Assembly (NCBI GenBank): GCA_046541875.1
Contig: JBKHCL010000029.1
Coordinates: 1-32,176 of the forward strand
Length of the DNA stretch: 32,176 nt
Source of the DNA: CAZFPT01 sp046541875
GTDB lineage: Bacteria; Planctomycetota; Phycisphaerae; SM23-33
Direction of reading: 5' to 3'
Each line of letters opens with the position of its first letter. Position 1 is the first letter of the stretch. A program made the translations under genes and the position numbers. The notes beneath the pieces are model-generated. The model saw only the letters and a program-made list of their open reading frames with translations. It did no database searches and was not told the DNA's origin. Positions 7,103 through 15,039 of this stretch are shown here, piece after piece.

Positions 7103-7187
7103 AGCTGTTCCCCATGGGCACCGATTAGGTGTCAGGGCTGCTCTATGACCGCTATGATCAGACGGTTTCTTGCCAGGTTACGAAAGA

Positions 7188-7234
7188 CGATGGTTTCGCT
7201 GTTGTGTCCATGCGCTGACGGCTGAGCACCATCG
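7188..7234 (+). promoter_or_regulatory. Candidate leader stem in the kamA 5' UTR
   Basis: CGATGGT (7188-7194) and ACCATCG (7228-7234) can close a 7-bp stem around 33 bases, shortly before the Shine-Dalgarno GAAGGAGA (7249-7256). It does not match the lysine riboswitch as I know it. Function, if any, is unknown. Confidence 0.25.
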
Positions 7235-7260
7235 AGTCAACCCATACCGAAGGAGAACGG

Positions 7261-8643
7261 ATGCCCGTTTTCAATGAAAAACAACGCAGGATCGCCGAGA
7301 ACCTATCGCCCGAGACCGTCCAGTCGGAATGGCAGGATTGGCGATGGCATCTCAAGCACACGATCAAGGACATCGACACGTTCGAGAGCTGTCTGGGGAT
7401 CGAGTTCGACGCTCAGCAGCGCGGCAAGCTCCAGCAGACGCTCGACACGTTCCCGCTGTCGATCACGCCGTATTACCTGTCCCTGATTGACGCCGAGGAC
7501 TTCGAGAACGACCCGATCTACCTCCAGTCGTTCCCGTCATGCGAGGAATTGCGTGTCACGCGGGACGACATGGCCGATCCGCTGCACGAGGACCACGACT
7601 CGCCCGCGCCGGGGTTGACGCACCGCTACCCCGACCGCGTGCTGTTTCACGTGTCCAACGTCTGCAGCATGTACTGCCGCCACTGCACGCGGAAGCGCAA
7701 GGTGGGCGACGTGGATTCCATCCCCTCTCGCGAGGATCTTGAGGCGGGCCTGGAGTACATCCGCAACACGCCGGCCGTCCGCGACGTACTGCTCTCCGGG
7801 GGCGATCCGTTCCTGCTGAGCAACGATCAGCTCGATTGGCTGTTGACGAAGCTGGACGAAATCGAGCACGTCGAGGTGGTCCGCATCGGGACGCGCACAC
7901 CGGTGGTCCTGCCATACCGTATCACCGACGAGCTGGTGGAAATGCTCCAGAAGCATCAGCCGCTGTGGATCAACACGCATTTCAACCATCCCCGCGAGAT
8001 CACTCCGACCAGTCGGTCGGCGCTGGCCAAACTGGCCAATGGCGGGTTCCCGCTGGGCAATCAGACTGTGCTGCTGGCCGGCGTGAACGACTGCCCCCGC
8101 ATCATGAAGGCGCTGGTGCATAAGCTGGTGGCCAATCGCGTTCGCCCGTACTACATCTACCAGTGCGACCTTTCCGAAGGTCTGTCTCACTTCCGCACGC
8201 CGGTGGGCAAGGGCATCGAGATCATGGAATCGCTCATCGGGCATACCAGTGGGTTCGCCGTGCCGACCTACGTGATCGACGCACCGGGCGGAGGCGGGAA
8301 GATCCCCGTTATGCCCAACTATCTCATTTCGTGGTCCACCAACAAGGTCGTCCTGCGGAACTACGAGGGCGTCATCACCACCTACAAGGAGCCCGACTCT
8401 TACGAGCAGTACTTCTGCGACCGGAACTGCGAGGAGTGCAACCTGCAGTTGAAGCTCGAAGACGCCGACGAGCACAACGTCGTGGGCATCACGCGGCTGA
8501 TGGACAACATCCACGAGGCGATCGCCCTGGTCCCGCAGGACAACGAGCGGCTGGAACGTCGCGGCGAAATGGAAGAGGACGTTGGTGAACTGGAAGTGGA
8601 CACGCCCAAGCCGGACGCCGAAAGCGAGGAGGTCGCTTCGTGA
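7261..8643 (+). CDS. kamA: Lysine 2,3-aminomutase (radical SAM, PLP)
   Basis: This 460-residue enzyme converts L-lysine to L-beta-lysine. The radical-SAM cluster motif is C135-SMY-C139-RH-C142. The PLP Lys is K347 in DAPGGGGKIPV. Asp303 (QCDLSEG) and Asp340 (VIDAP) match the two aspartates that hold the lysine side chain in the Clostridium enzyme (D293, D330), which favours lysine over glutamate as substrate. Cys278 and the CDRNCEEC cluster (386-393) match the zinc site. An acidic tail of about 40 residues follows (EEDVGELEVDTPKPDAESEE). The start ATG has the strong Shine-Dalgarno GAAGGAGAACGG. It heads a five-gene operon ending in ablB; in the abl pathway KamA is called AblA. A lysine-degradation role is less likely because no kamDE or kdd genes are present. 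Confidence 0.96.
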   Translation: MPVFNEKQRRIAENLSPETVQSEWQDWRWHLKHTIKDIDTFESCLGIEFDAQQRGKLQQTLDTFPLSITPYYLSLIDAEDFENDPIYLQSFPSCEELRVTRDDMADPLHEDHDSPAPGLTHRYPDRVLFHVSNVCSMYCRHCTRKRKVGDVDSIPSREDLEAGLEYIRNTPAVRDVLLSGGDPFLLSNDQLDWLLTKLDEIEHVEVVRIGTRTPVVLPYRITDELVEMLQKHQPLWINTHFNHPREITPTSRSALAKLANGGFPLGNQTVLLAGVNDCPRIMKALVHKLVANRVRPYYIYQCDLSEGLSHFRTPVGKGIEIMESLIGHTSGFAVPTYVIDAPGGGGKIPVMPNYLISWSTNKVVLRNYEGVITTYKEPDSYEQYFCDRNCEECNLQLKLEDADEHNVVGITRLMDNIHEAIALVPQDNERLERRGEMEEDVGELEVDTPKPDAESEEVAS

Positions 8644-9437
8644 GTCTTCGGACGCTGTTGGCTGGACATATCGTATGGTTCGCGGTGGTGGGAGTTGCGC
8701 TGTCGGCGGTGCTGGTCGGCTGTGAGGACCCCGCCGAGGAGGGCACGCTGCGGGTGGCGCTGACGGGGCAGTATCCGCCCTTCAGCACCTACGACACCGA
8801 AGGCGATCTGGTGGGCGTGGACGTCGAAGTCGCCCGCGCAATCGCCCAACACATGGGACGCGAGGTCCGGTTCCGACCCACCGCCTGGCCGGACATCCTG
8901 CCCGGACTGATGGGCGGCAAGTACGACGTGATCATCGGTTCGATGGCCGTCACGCCCGAGAGGCTCAAGGCCGTCAACTTCTCGCAGCCTTACTATGTCT
9001 CGGGCGCCCAGTTGTTCATCCACGAGAAGTACGTCGAAGAAATTCAGGGCATCGAGGACTGTGCAGGTAAGGCGCTGGGGGTTGCCGAGGGCGAGACCTA
9101 TCATCACTACCTCCAGCAGAACCATCCGGAGGTTTCGGTCCGCGCGTTGGGCGGCGCGCCGGAGATTTTTGCCCAGGTCGAGGGCGGCGGGCTGGTGGGC
9201 TTCGTCACCGATCGACTGGTGGGAACCTACCAGATCGGCCAGGCCGGCAAGCCGTTCGTGCCCGCCGGCGGGTTGCTGTACGCCGAGCGGATCGCGATTC
9301 CTGTCCGCAAGGACCGCCCCGAGTTGCTCGCGCGGGTCAACCGGGCCCTGACGAAGATGAAGGAGTCAGGCCAGTTGCAGGAGATTCTGGACAAGTGGTT
9401 CGGTGAGGGGATGGCGACCACGGACATGGAGCAATAA
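8640..9437 (+). CDS. Amino-acid ABC transporter substrate-binding lipoprotein
   Basis: This 265-residue protein belongs to the type-3 family of solute-binding proteins (polar amino acids; HisJ/LAO-like). The signal ends in lipobox L25-V-G-C28, so it should be anchored as a lipoprotein. The ligand domain begins LRVALTGQYPPFSTYDTEG and contains the family sequence GSMAVTPERLKAVNFSQPYY. VTDRLVGTY and the C-terminal LQEILDKWFGEG helix are also typical. The GTG start overlaps the kamA stop (GTGA) and is preceded by AGGAGG (8628-8633), which shows translational coupling with the aminomutase. The context suggests that it binds lysine or beta-lysine derivatives. This is inference; arginine, ornithine or histidine would look alike. 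Confidence 0.9.
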   Translation: MSLRTLLAGHIVWFAVVGVALSAVLVGCEDPAEEGTLRVALTGQYPPFSTYDTEGDLVGVDVEVARAIAQHMGREVRFRPTAWPDILPGLMGGKYDVIIGSMAVTPERLKAVNFSQPYYVSGAQLFIHEKYVEEIQGIEDCAGKALGVAEGETYHHYLQQNHPEVSVRALGGAPEIFAQVEGGGLVGFVTDRLVGTYQIGQAGKPFVPAGGLLYAERIAIPVRKDRPELLARVNRALTKMKESGQLQEILDKWFGEGMATTDMEQ

Positions 9438-9454
9438 CCGCACCGAAGGGCCCG

Positions 9455-10414
9455 ATGACCATGCACCCCTCTCTCTCGCCTGACAAGGAAGGCCTGCCCC
9501 GCCCGATGACGCCGGACACGCCGCCGGAGCCCGTACCTGAGCCCCCGCGTTCTTCCCGCTGGATCGGTTGGGGGAAGGTGGCAGGGTGGTTCATCGGTGT
9601 GATGCTCCTGGCGTGGCTGGCCATGCCCGCGGCCTCGCAGCCAAGCGCGGCGGACGCCAACGCCCCGGCGGTATCGGCCGTCGATCCCTGTCAGCCGGCA
9701 ATGGTTGCCGACACCAACACGCCGGCGTCCCCGTCGTCGTCCCCCGAGCGGAAAGACACCGCTGCGGTGGCAACCCGCGTCGTGGTCCGGATGCTCGCCA
9801 GGGGCTTCGCGGTGACGTTGCTGGCGGCGGTCGTGTCCATCGTGGTGGGGTTCCTGTTGTCGGTGCCCGCCGGCGTGCTGCTGAACCGCGCGCATGGAGC
9901 GGCGAAGAACCTGGCACGCCTGGTGGTGGACTTCCTGCGCGGCACGCCGGTGCTGGTGCAACTGTACTTCGTACACTACGCGGTCATGATGCCCCTGGGG
10001 GCGTTGCCGATCACCTCGGCGATCTTCACGCTTTCGATCAACGCAGCGGCGTACATGTCCGAGGTGGTCCGCAGCGGGTTGATGAGCGTGGACCCCGGGC
10101 AGCAATACGCCGGCCGAGCGCTGGGTCTGTCGCGCTGGCAGGTGTTTCGCCTGGTGGTTTGGCCGCAGGCGTTCCGCATCGCGCTGCCGCCGCTGATGAA
10201 TTCCATCGTCGCCCTGATCAAGGATACCGCGCTGATCAGCGTGATCGGCGTCTCGGAGGTCGTCCGCAACGCGCGCACGCTCCAGAGCATGACGTTCAAG
10301 CCCGGGCGGTACTACCTGATCGTGGCGGTGATGTTCTTCTGCGTGACGTTCCCGCTGATGAAGCTCGCCGGCTGGCTGGAGAAAAAGATCCGCGAGAAGG
10401 GATTCGCACGATGA
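9455..10414 (+). CDS. Amino-acid ABC transporter permease with long N-terminal extension
   Basis: The 319-residue protein holds a HisM/GlnP-type permease domain from about residue 105. LVVDFLRGTPVLVQLYFVHY and the EAA loop (GQQYAGRALGLSRWQVFRLV, then WPQAFRIALPPLMN) are diagnostic for the polar amino-acid uptake family. Before it lies an unusual extension: a Pro-rich cytosolic start (1-35), one hydrophobic helix (about 43-60, ending AMPAASQ like a signal peptide) and an Ala/Pro/Ser linker (61-105). Ordinary members are near 220 residues, so the extension adds about 100. It may be the remains of a fused binding-protein module, or an anchor. Two ATG codons (9455, 9461) are possible starts. It overlaps the ATPase gene by ATGA. 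Confidence 0.9.
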   Translation: MTMHPSLSPDKEGLPRPMTPDTPPEPVPEPPRSSRWIGWGKVAGWFIGVMLLAWLAMPAASQPSAADANAPAVSAVDPCQPAMVADTNTPASPSSSPERKDTAAVATRVVVRMLARGFAVTLLAAVVSIVVGFLLSVPAGVLLNRAHGAAKNLARLVVDFLRGTPVLVQLYFVHYAVMMPLGALPITSAIFTLSINAAAYMSEVVRSGLMSVDPGQQYAGRALGLSRWQVFRLVVWPQAFRIALPPLMNSIVALIKDTALISVIGVSEVVRNARTLQSMTFKPGRYYLIVAVMFFCVTFPLMKLAGWLEKKIREKGFAR

Positions 10415-11121
10415 TCCGCATCGAAGACCTCGAATACACCTACGAGTCCGGCACGCAGGCGTTGGAGCACGTGAGCGTCGAGTTTCCCCGGGGGACCACC
10501 TCCGCCGTCATGGGCGAGAGCGGGTCCGGCAAGACGACGCTTCTGATGTGCCTGGGGCGATTTCTTCAGCCTACCGGTGGGGCGATTACCCTCGATGACG
10601 ACAACATCTTTGAGATCCCCGAGCAGACCTACCGAAAGCAGGTGGGCATCGTTTTCCAGCGGCTGTACCTGTTTCCGCACATGACGGTTCGCGAGAATAT
10701 GACCCTCGCGCCGCGGCGGGTGCTGGACGTCCCCGCCCGCCAGGCGCGCACCGAAGCGATGGACGTGCTCGATCGGCTGGGCATCGCCGACCTGGCGGAG
10801 AACTACCCTTCGCAGATTTCCGGCGGCCAGGCGCAACGGGCCGCCATTGCCCGCGGGCTGGTGCTCCGTCCGGAGTACATGCTGCTGGACGAGCCCACCA
10901 GTGCCCTCGACGCCAACACCACCGACGAGTTCGCCGCGTGGCTGCGCGAGATCCACGAAGAGACCAATTTCATCATCGTCACCCACGATCTGCCTTTTGC
11001 CCGGAAAGTCGCCTCCCAGGGGGTATACCTTTCTGATGGGCGCGTGCAGGATACCGGTGAGGTCGAGACCATCATCGGCCACGTGCGATCCGGGCAACTT
11101 GTCACGGAGGAGACCGAATGA
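10411..11121 (+). CDS. Amino-acid ABC transporter ATP-binding protein
   Basis: This 236-residue ATPase has every ABC landmark: Walker A GESGSGKTT (near 35-43), Q-loop VFQRLYLFPHMTV, signature ISGGQAQRAAIARGL, Walker B YMLLDEPTSALD and the switch His in VTHD. It is of the GlnQ/HisP class that drives polar amino-acid uptake. Its ATG overlaps the permease stop, and its own stop overlaps the ablB start, so both neighbours are coupled to it. The order binding protein - permease - ATPase makes a full importer with one permease type, which would act as a homodimer. Confidence 0.95.
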   Translation: MIRIEDLEYTYESGTQALEHVSVEFPRGTTSAVMGESGSGKTTLLMCLGRFLQPTGGAITLDDDNIFEIPEQTYRKQVGIVFQRLYLFPHMTVRENMTLAPRRVLDVPARQARTEAMDVLDRLGIADLAENYPSQISGGQAQRAAIARGLVLRPEYMLLDEPTSALDANTTDEFAAWLREIHEETNFIIVTHDLPFARKVASQGVYLSDGRVQDTGEVETIIGHVRSGQLVTEETE

Positions 11122-11963
11122 CCCAACAGCAGACCGATCTGGTAACCCACCTGGGCCAATCGAAGATCCAGCATGGCCCGGCGAACGACCGTATCTACCT
11201 GATGAAGCTCGACCCGGCCGATGCGGGTACGATCGCAGCCGACCTCGACGCCTTGGCCGAGGAGAGGGACTACTCGAAGATCGTCGCGAAAGTCCCTGCC
11301 TCGCAGGCGAAGGTGTTTCTCGATGCCGGCTACGTGCAGGAAGCCATCGCGAAGGGCTTCTACCGCGGCGAGGAGGACGCCTGCTTCCTGGGCAAATTCC
11401 TCAAAGACTGGCGGGAAAAGGACGACCGCCGCGAAAAACATGAGGAGGCCATCGCCGTCGCCCAGTCCAAGGCCGACGGGGGTGCCGGCAAGCTGCCCGA
11501 GGGGTTCTCGTGGCGCAAGTGCACGCCCGAAGACATCGACGCCATGGCGGCTGTCTATCGCGAGGTGTTCCCCAGCTACCCGTTCCCGATCCACGATACG
11601 GACTATCTTCGCGAGACGATGGCCGACAATGTGGTCTACTTCGGCGTGTGGAAGGACGGCAAGCTCGTGGCGCTGTCCAGCAGCGAGGAAGACCGCGAGG
11701 CGAAGAATACCGAGATGACCGATTTCGCCACGCTTCCCGACGCCCGGGGCCACGGGGTGGCCGTGTTCCTCCTGGCACGGATGGAGGAAGACGCGCCGAC
11801 GCGCGGTATCGTGACGGCCTACACGATCGCGCGCAGCGAGTCGTTCGGAATGAACATCACCTTCGGGAAGATGAACTACACGTTCGGAGGTCGGCTGTTG
11901 AACAATACGCAGATCTCGGGCGGCTTTGAGAGCATGAACATCTGGTACAAGCCCCTGAAGTAA
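11118..11963 (+). CDS. ablB: Beta-lysine N6-acetyltransferase (GNAT family)
   Basis: This 281-residue protein matches the AblB family. It acetylates the epsilon amino group of beta-lysine from acetyl-CoA, giving the compatible solute N-epsilon-acetyl-beta-lysine. Residues 1-120 form the family-specific N-terminal part (GQSKIQHGPANDRIYLMKLD). Residues 130-281 are a GNAT domain, with acetyl-CoA loop R210-G-H-G-V-A and the conserved end FGKMNYTFGGRL...SMNIWYKPL. Partnership with kamA in one operon strongly supports the call. The start ATG overlaps the ATPase stop and follows GGAGGAGACCGA. A weak hairpin (11966-11991, ACCGCC/GGCGGT) after the stop, shared with the converging small gene, could end transcription. 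Confidence 0.93.
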   Translation: MTQQQTDLVTHLGQSKIQHGPANDRIYLMKLDPADAGTIAADLDALAEERDYSKIVAKVPASQAKVFLDAGYVQEAIAKGFYRGEEDACFLGKFLKDWREKDDRREKHEEAIAVAQSKADGGAGKLPEGFSWRKCTPEDIDAMAAVYREVFPSYPFPIHDTDYLRETMADNVVYFGVWKDGKLVALSSSEEDREAKNTEMTDFATLPDARGHGVAVFLLARMEEDAPTRGIVTAYTIARSESFGMNITFGKMNYTFGGRLLNNTQISGGFESMNIWYKPLK

Positions 11964-11982
11964 GAACCGCCCGGGCGAGGAG

Positions 11983-12198
11983 TCAGGCGGTCTTCTGGTT
12001 CTGCTGGAGTTCCTGGTCCAACTCCTCCTCGTCCGGCACGCGCGGGGTGGTCATCGCCATCACCAGAAACACCACCGCCGCGGCGATCATCCCCGCGTCG
12101 AACGAGTTGTTGGCGCTGAGACCGATGTCCTTTCCGGCGAAATAGCCGATCGGAAGGACGAACCCGAAACAGAAAATGGCATGCATAAATCGTCTCAT
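11983..12198 (-). CDS. Small membrane protein of unknown function (71 aa)
   Basis: The frame starts at ATG 12198-12196 behind TGAGGCAACGACG, a plausible ribosome binding site. It has two likely membrane helices (about residues 5-22, MHAIFCFGFVLPIGYFAG; and 36-50, GMIAAAVVFLVMAMT), followed by an acidic, Gln-rich tail (PDEEELDQELQQNQKTA). The frame could extend upstream to 12333, but that part lacks a good start and has a composition unlike a protein. It converges on ablB with 19 bases between the stop codons. I do not recognise the family. The helix, loop and charged-tail pattern suggests a real gene. Confidence 0.6.
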   Translation of the reverse strand: MRRFMHAIFCFGFVLPIGYFAGKDIGLSANNSFDAGMIAAAVVFLVMAMTTPRVPDEEELDQELQQNQKTA

Positions 12199-12388
12199 CG
12201 TCGTTGCCTCAGCGGACTTCCAAGCTTGGTCGACATTCTCGTCGATCCGGTGCGTGTAGGAAACGTAAGATACGCATGGTCGCCGGGCCGGATTCGTTCC
12301 GCCGATCGGCCCGGTGTTTCCAAGCCCGCGCATTACCCGGTATCGGGCATTTCGGGGCGTCTCTCAAGCAGTGCCCGCGCCTTGGCGA

Positions 12389-12417
12389 TTGTCGGGCGGC
12401 CTCTTGAGCGATATACT
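12389..12417 (+). promoter_or_regulatory. Promoter for the zinc dehydrogenase gene
   Basis: TTGTCG (12389-12394) and TATACT (12412-12417) are 17 bases apart. The start codon is at 12460, so the leader is about 36 nt and carries CGGAGG as Shine-Dalgarno. The rest of the 12199-12388 intergenic region shows nothing I can name. Confidence 0.6.
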
Positions 12418-12459
12418 CACCGATTCACTGAGATCGTTTGATTCCCCGGAGGTGCCGCC

Positions 12460-13497
12460 GTGAGAGCAGCCTTTCTGACCGATATTCGCCAGGTGAAGGT
12501 CAAGCAGACCGCCCCGCCGACCATTCAACAGCCCACCGATGTGCTCCTTCGCGTGCGCAAGGTGGGCGTCTGTGGGAGCGACACGCACTATTTCCGCACC
12601 GGACGCATCGGCGACCAGGTGGTGGAGTTCCCCTTCACCATCGGCCATGAGTGCGTCGCCACGGTCGAGGCGGTGGGCTCGGGGGTGAAGAATCTGCAGG
12701 TCGGCCGGCGCGTCGCCGTCGACCCGCTGCGATGGTGCAACGAGTGCGACCAGTGCCTCGCCGGGCGATTCCACACCTGCCGCAACCAGCAGTTCCTGGG
12801 CTGTCCCGGGCAGGCGGCGGGCTGCATGGCCGATTATACCGTCATGCCCGAGCAGAGCTGCTACGTCCTGCCCGACGGGGTCAGCGACGACCAGGCGGTG
12901 CTCGTCGAGCCGTTCGCCATCGCGCTGTGGGCGACGAAGCTCGCGGGCGACCTGTCCGGTAAGACGGTGGGCATCCTCGGGGCCGGTCCCATCGGTCTGT
13001 GCGTCTCGGAGGCCTGCCGAGCCGCCGGGGCCGAGACGGTCTACATGACCGAGATCCGCGATGACCGCATCGAGAAGGCCAAGGCGTTCAAACCCGACTG
13101 GATCGGCAACCCCCATCACTGCGACGTGGTGGCCGAGATCGTTCAGCGCCAGCCGCTCAAGCTGGACTGCGTCTTCGAGTGTGCCGGCGAGCAGGTAACG
13201 CTCGATCAGGGGCTGGACATGATCAAGCCCGGCGGCAAGCTGCTGATCGTGGGCATCCCGGAAGTGGACCGGGTGAGCTTCCGCATGGACACGATGCGGC
13301 GCAACGAGATCACCGTTCAGCCGGTGCGTCGGCAGAACGAATGCACCGACGAGGCCATCGAACTTGTCCGCTCGGGCAAGGTGAATCTCGATCCGATGGT
13401 GACCCACCATTACCCGCTCGAGGCGGCCCAGCGGGCGTATCAGATCGTGGCCGATTACGACGACGGGGCGGTCAAGGTCATCATCGAGGTGAGTTGA
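12460..13497 (+). CDS. Zinc-dependent alcohol/polyol dehydrogenase (MDR family)
   Basis: This 345-residue enzyme is a medium-chain dehydrogenase. The catalytic zinc ligands are C38 (VGVCGSD) and H63-E64 (GHECVATV), plus a Glu in VEPFAIAL. The structural zinc site is C93-x2-C96-x2-C99-x7-C107 (RWCNECDQCLAGRFHTC). The Rossmann loop is GAGPIG near residue 177, followed by TEIRDDR, where an acidic residue ends the second strand and favours NAD over NADP. The closest groups are sorbitol (L-iditol), L-idonate and galactitol dehydrogenases. The exact sugar cannot be read from sequence. GTG start with CGGAGGTGCCGCC upstream. It appears to be a single gene; a bulged hairpin (13499-13519) without a T-run follows its stop. 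Confidence 0.88.
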   Translation: MRAAFLTDIRQVKVKQTAPPTIQQPTDVLLRVRKVGVCGSDTHYFRTGRIGDQVVEFPFTIGHECVATVEAVGSGVKNLQVGRRVAVDPLRWCNECDQCLAGRFHTCRNQQFLGCPGQAAGCMADYTVMPEQSCYVLPDGVSDDQAVLVEPFAIALWATKLAGDLSGKTVGILGAGPIGLCVSEACRAAGAETVYMTEIRDDRIEKAKAFKPDWIGNPHHCDVVAEIVQRQPLKLDCVFECAGEQVTLDQGLDMIKPGGKLLIVGIPEVDRVSFRMDTMRRNEITVQPVRRQNECTDEAIELVRSGKVNLDPMVTHHYPLEAAQRAYQIVADYDDGAVKVIIEVS

Positions 13498-13571
13498 CGA
13501 TTCGCCCTGTCGCGAAATCACGCCCGGTTGCCCCGGTAGGTCTGTCCGCGTGTGGGGTTTAGAGTAGTCGG

Positions 13572-15029
13572 ATGGTTTTCAGTTCACACCTGTTCCTGTT
13601 TTACTTCCTGCCGGCGGCGCTGGTGCTGTACTACCTCATGCCCCGCCGCGGGAAGCACCTTGCGCTGACGGTGCTCAGCTACATCTTTTATGGCTGGGCG
13701 AATCCGCTGTTCATGGTGCTGATGTGGACCTCCACGATCATCGACTACCTCTGCGGGCTGGTGATGTCCCGCCAACTGGGGCGATCGTGGAATGAACCCA
13801 TCGAGTCGCTGACGGTCGGCGGGCCTCGCTCGCGCAGCCAGAAGCTCGCGCTGGTGATCTCGATCGTCACCAACCTCTCGCTGCTGGGCGTGTTCAAGTA
13901 CTTCAACTTCGGGCTGGACAGCTGGAACATGCTGGTCGAATCGCTCGGGGCCGATGGATTGGGCTGGCGGAACTTCCTGCGCATCACGCTGCCGCTGGGG
14001 ATCAGCTTCTACACGTTCCAGTCGATGAGCTACAGCATCGACGTCTACCGCGGCGACGCCAAGGCCATCCGCAACATCGTGGATTTCGCCTGCTACGTGG
14101 CGATGTTCCCGCAACTGGTCGCCGGCCCGATCATCCGCTTCCAGGAAGTGGACGATCAACTCCGCAGCCGAACCATTACTTACGAGAAGTTCGCCCGGGG
14201 GGCGGCCTTCATCTGCCTGGGGCTGGCCAAGAAGGTCCTGCTGGCCAACCCGTGCGGGAAGGTGGCGGACATGGCCTTCGACGCCGGATCCGTTCACACG
14301 CTCGACGCCTGGATGGGCGTGCTGGGTTATTCCTTCCAGATCTACTTCGACTTCAGCGCATACTCGGACATGGCCATCGGCCTGGGGCTTATTCTGGGGT
14401 TCGTATTTCCCAAGAACTTCGACTCGCCCTACATCGCCAAGAGCATCACGGAGTTCTGGCGGCGGTGGCACATTTCGCTGAGCACGTGGCTGAAAGATTA
14501 CCTCTACATCCCCCTGGGCGGGAACCGTCACGGCCAAGCGCGCACCTACGCCAACCTCGCGATGGTGATGCTGCTGGGGGGGTTATGGCATGGGGCGAGC
14601 TGGAACTTCGTGATCTGGGGGGGCATCCACGGGGGGATGCTCGCCTTCGAACGCATGCAGGGCAAAACCAGCCCGTACCGTCGCCTGCCCGGTGCGGTTC
14701 GCACGGCGATTACCTTCGTGATCGTGCTGTTCACGTGGGTGTTCTTCCGCGCGACGGACCTGACCCACGCGACGACGTACATCGCCGGCATGTTGGGCCT
14801 ATCGACTACCCAGGGCGGGGCGGGCCTGGTCGGCGGGGTGATCTATCAGCCTTACTACCTGGCGATGATGGCGATCGCCGCGATCGTGGTCTGGCGTTGC
14901 CCCCAGACGTGGGACTTCACCCGCAAGCTCACGCTGCCGCGCGTTGCGATGATGCTGTGCCTGCTGTGGGTGTCGATCATCGCCCTGACGACGCAGGCGT
15001 ACAACCCGTTCATTTACTTCATATTCTGA
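13572..15029 (+). CDS. AlgI-like membrane-bound O-acyltransferase (MBOAT)
   Basis: This 485-residue protein has roughly ten to eleven membrane helices and the MBOAT pattern. It begins MVFSSHLFLFYFLPAALVLY, a start typical of AlgI/DltB-type proteins. DFSAYSDMAIGLGLILGF and FWRRWHISLSTWLKDYLYIP are conserved family blocks. H340 in GGLWHGASWNFVIWGGIHG is the catalytic histidine. AlgI-type proteins pass acetyl groups across the membrane to periplasmic partners that modify exopolysaccharides. The next two genes encode such partners, so this is the first gene of an acetylation cassette. No clear promoter was found in the 74 bases upstream. The polysaccharide itself is not identified, since no glycosyltransferase is nearby. 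Confidence 0.93.
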   Translation: MVFSSHLFLFYFLPAALVLYYLMPRRGKHLALTVLSYIFYGWANPLFMVLMWTSTIIDYLCGLVMSRQLGRSWNEPIESLTVGGPRSRSQKLALVISIVTNLSLLGVFKYFNFGLDSWNMLVESLGADGLGWRNFLRITLPLGISFYTFQSMSYSIDVYRGDAKAIRNIVDFACYVAMFPQLVAGPIIRFQEVDDQLRSRTITYEKFARGAAFICLGLAKKVLLANPCGKVADMAFDAGSVHTLDAWMGVLGYSFQIYFDFSAYSDMAIGLGLILGFVFPKNFDSPYIAKSITEFWRRWHISLSTWLKDYLYIPLGGNRHGQARTYANLAMVMLLGGLWHGASWNFVIWGGIHGGMLAFERMQGKTSPYRRLPGAVRTAITFVIVLFTWVFFRATDLTHATTYIAGMLGLSTTQGGAGLVGGVIYQPYYLAMMAIAAIVVWRCPQTWDFTRKLTLPRVAMMLCLLWVSIIALTTQAYNPFIYFIF

Positions 15030-15039
15030 CCGGAGCCCC

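Noticed and set aside
7103..7260. A lysine riboswitch before kamA
   Set aside because: The leader has neither the length nor the conserved junction sequences I associate with that class.
7261..8643. Glutamate 2,3-aminomutase instead of lysine 2,3-aminomutase
   Set aside because: Both lysine-binding aspartates (D303, D340) are present, and the operon ends with ablB.
13498..13519. Intrinsic terminator after the zinc dehydrogenase
   Set aside because: GATTCGC/GCGAAATC pairs only with a bulge and no T-run follows; it is too weak to list.
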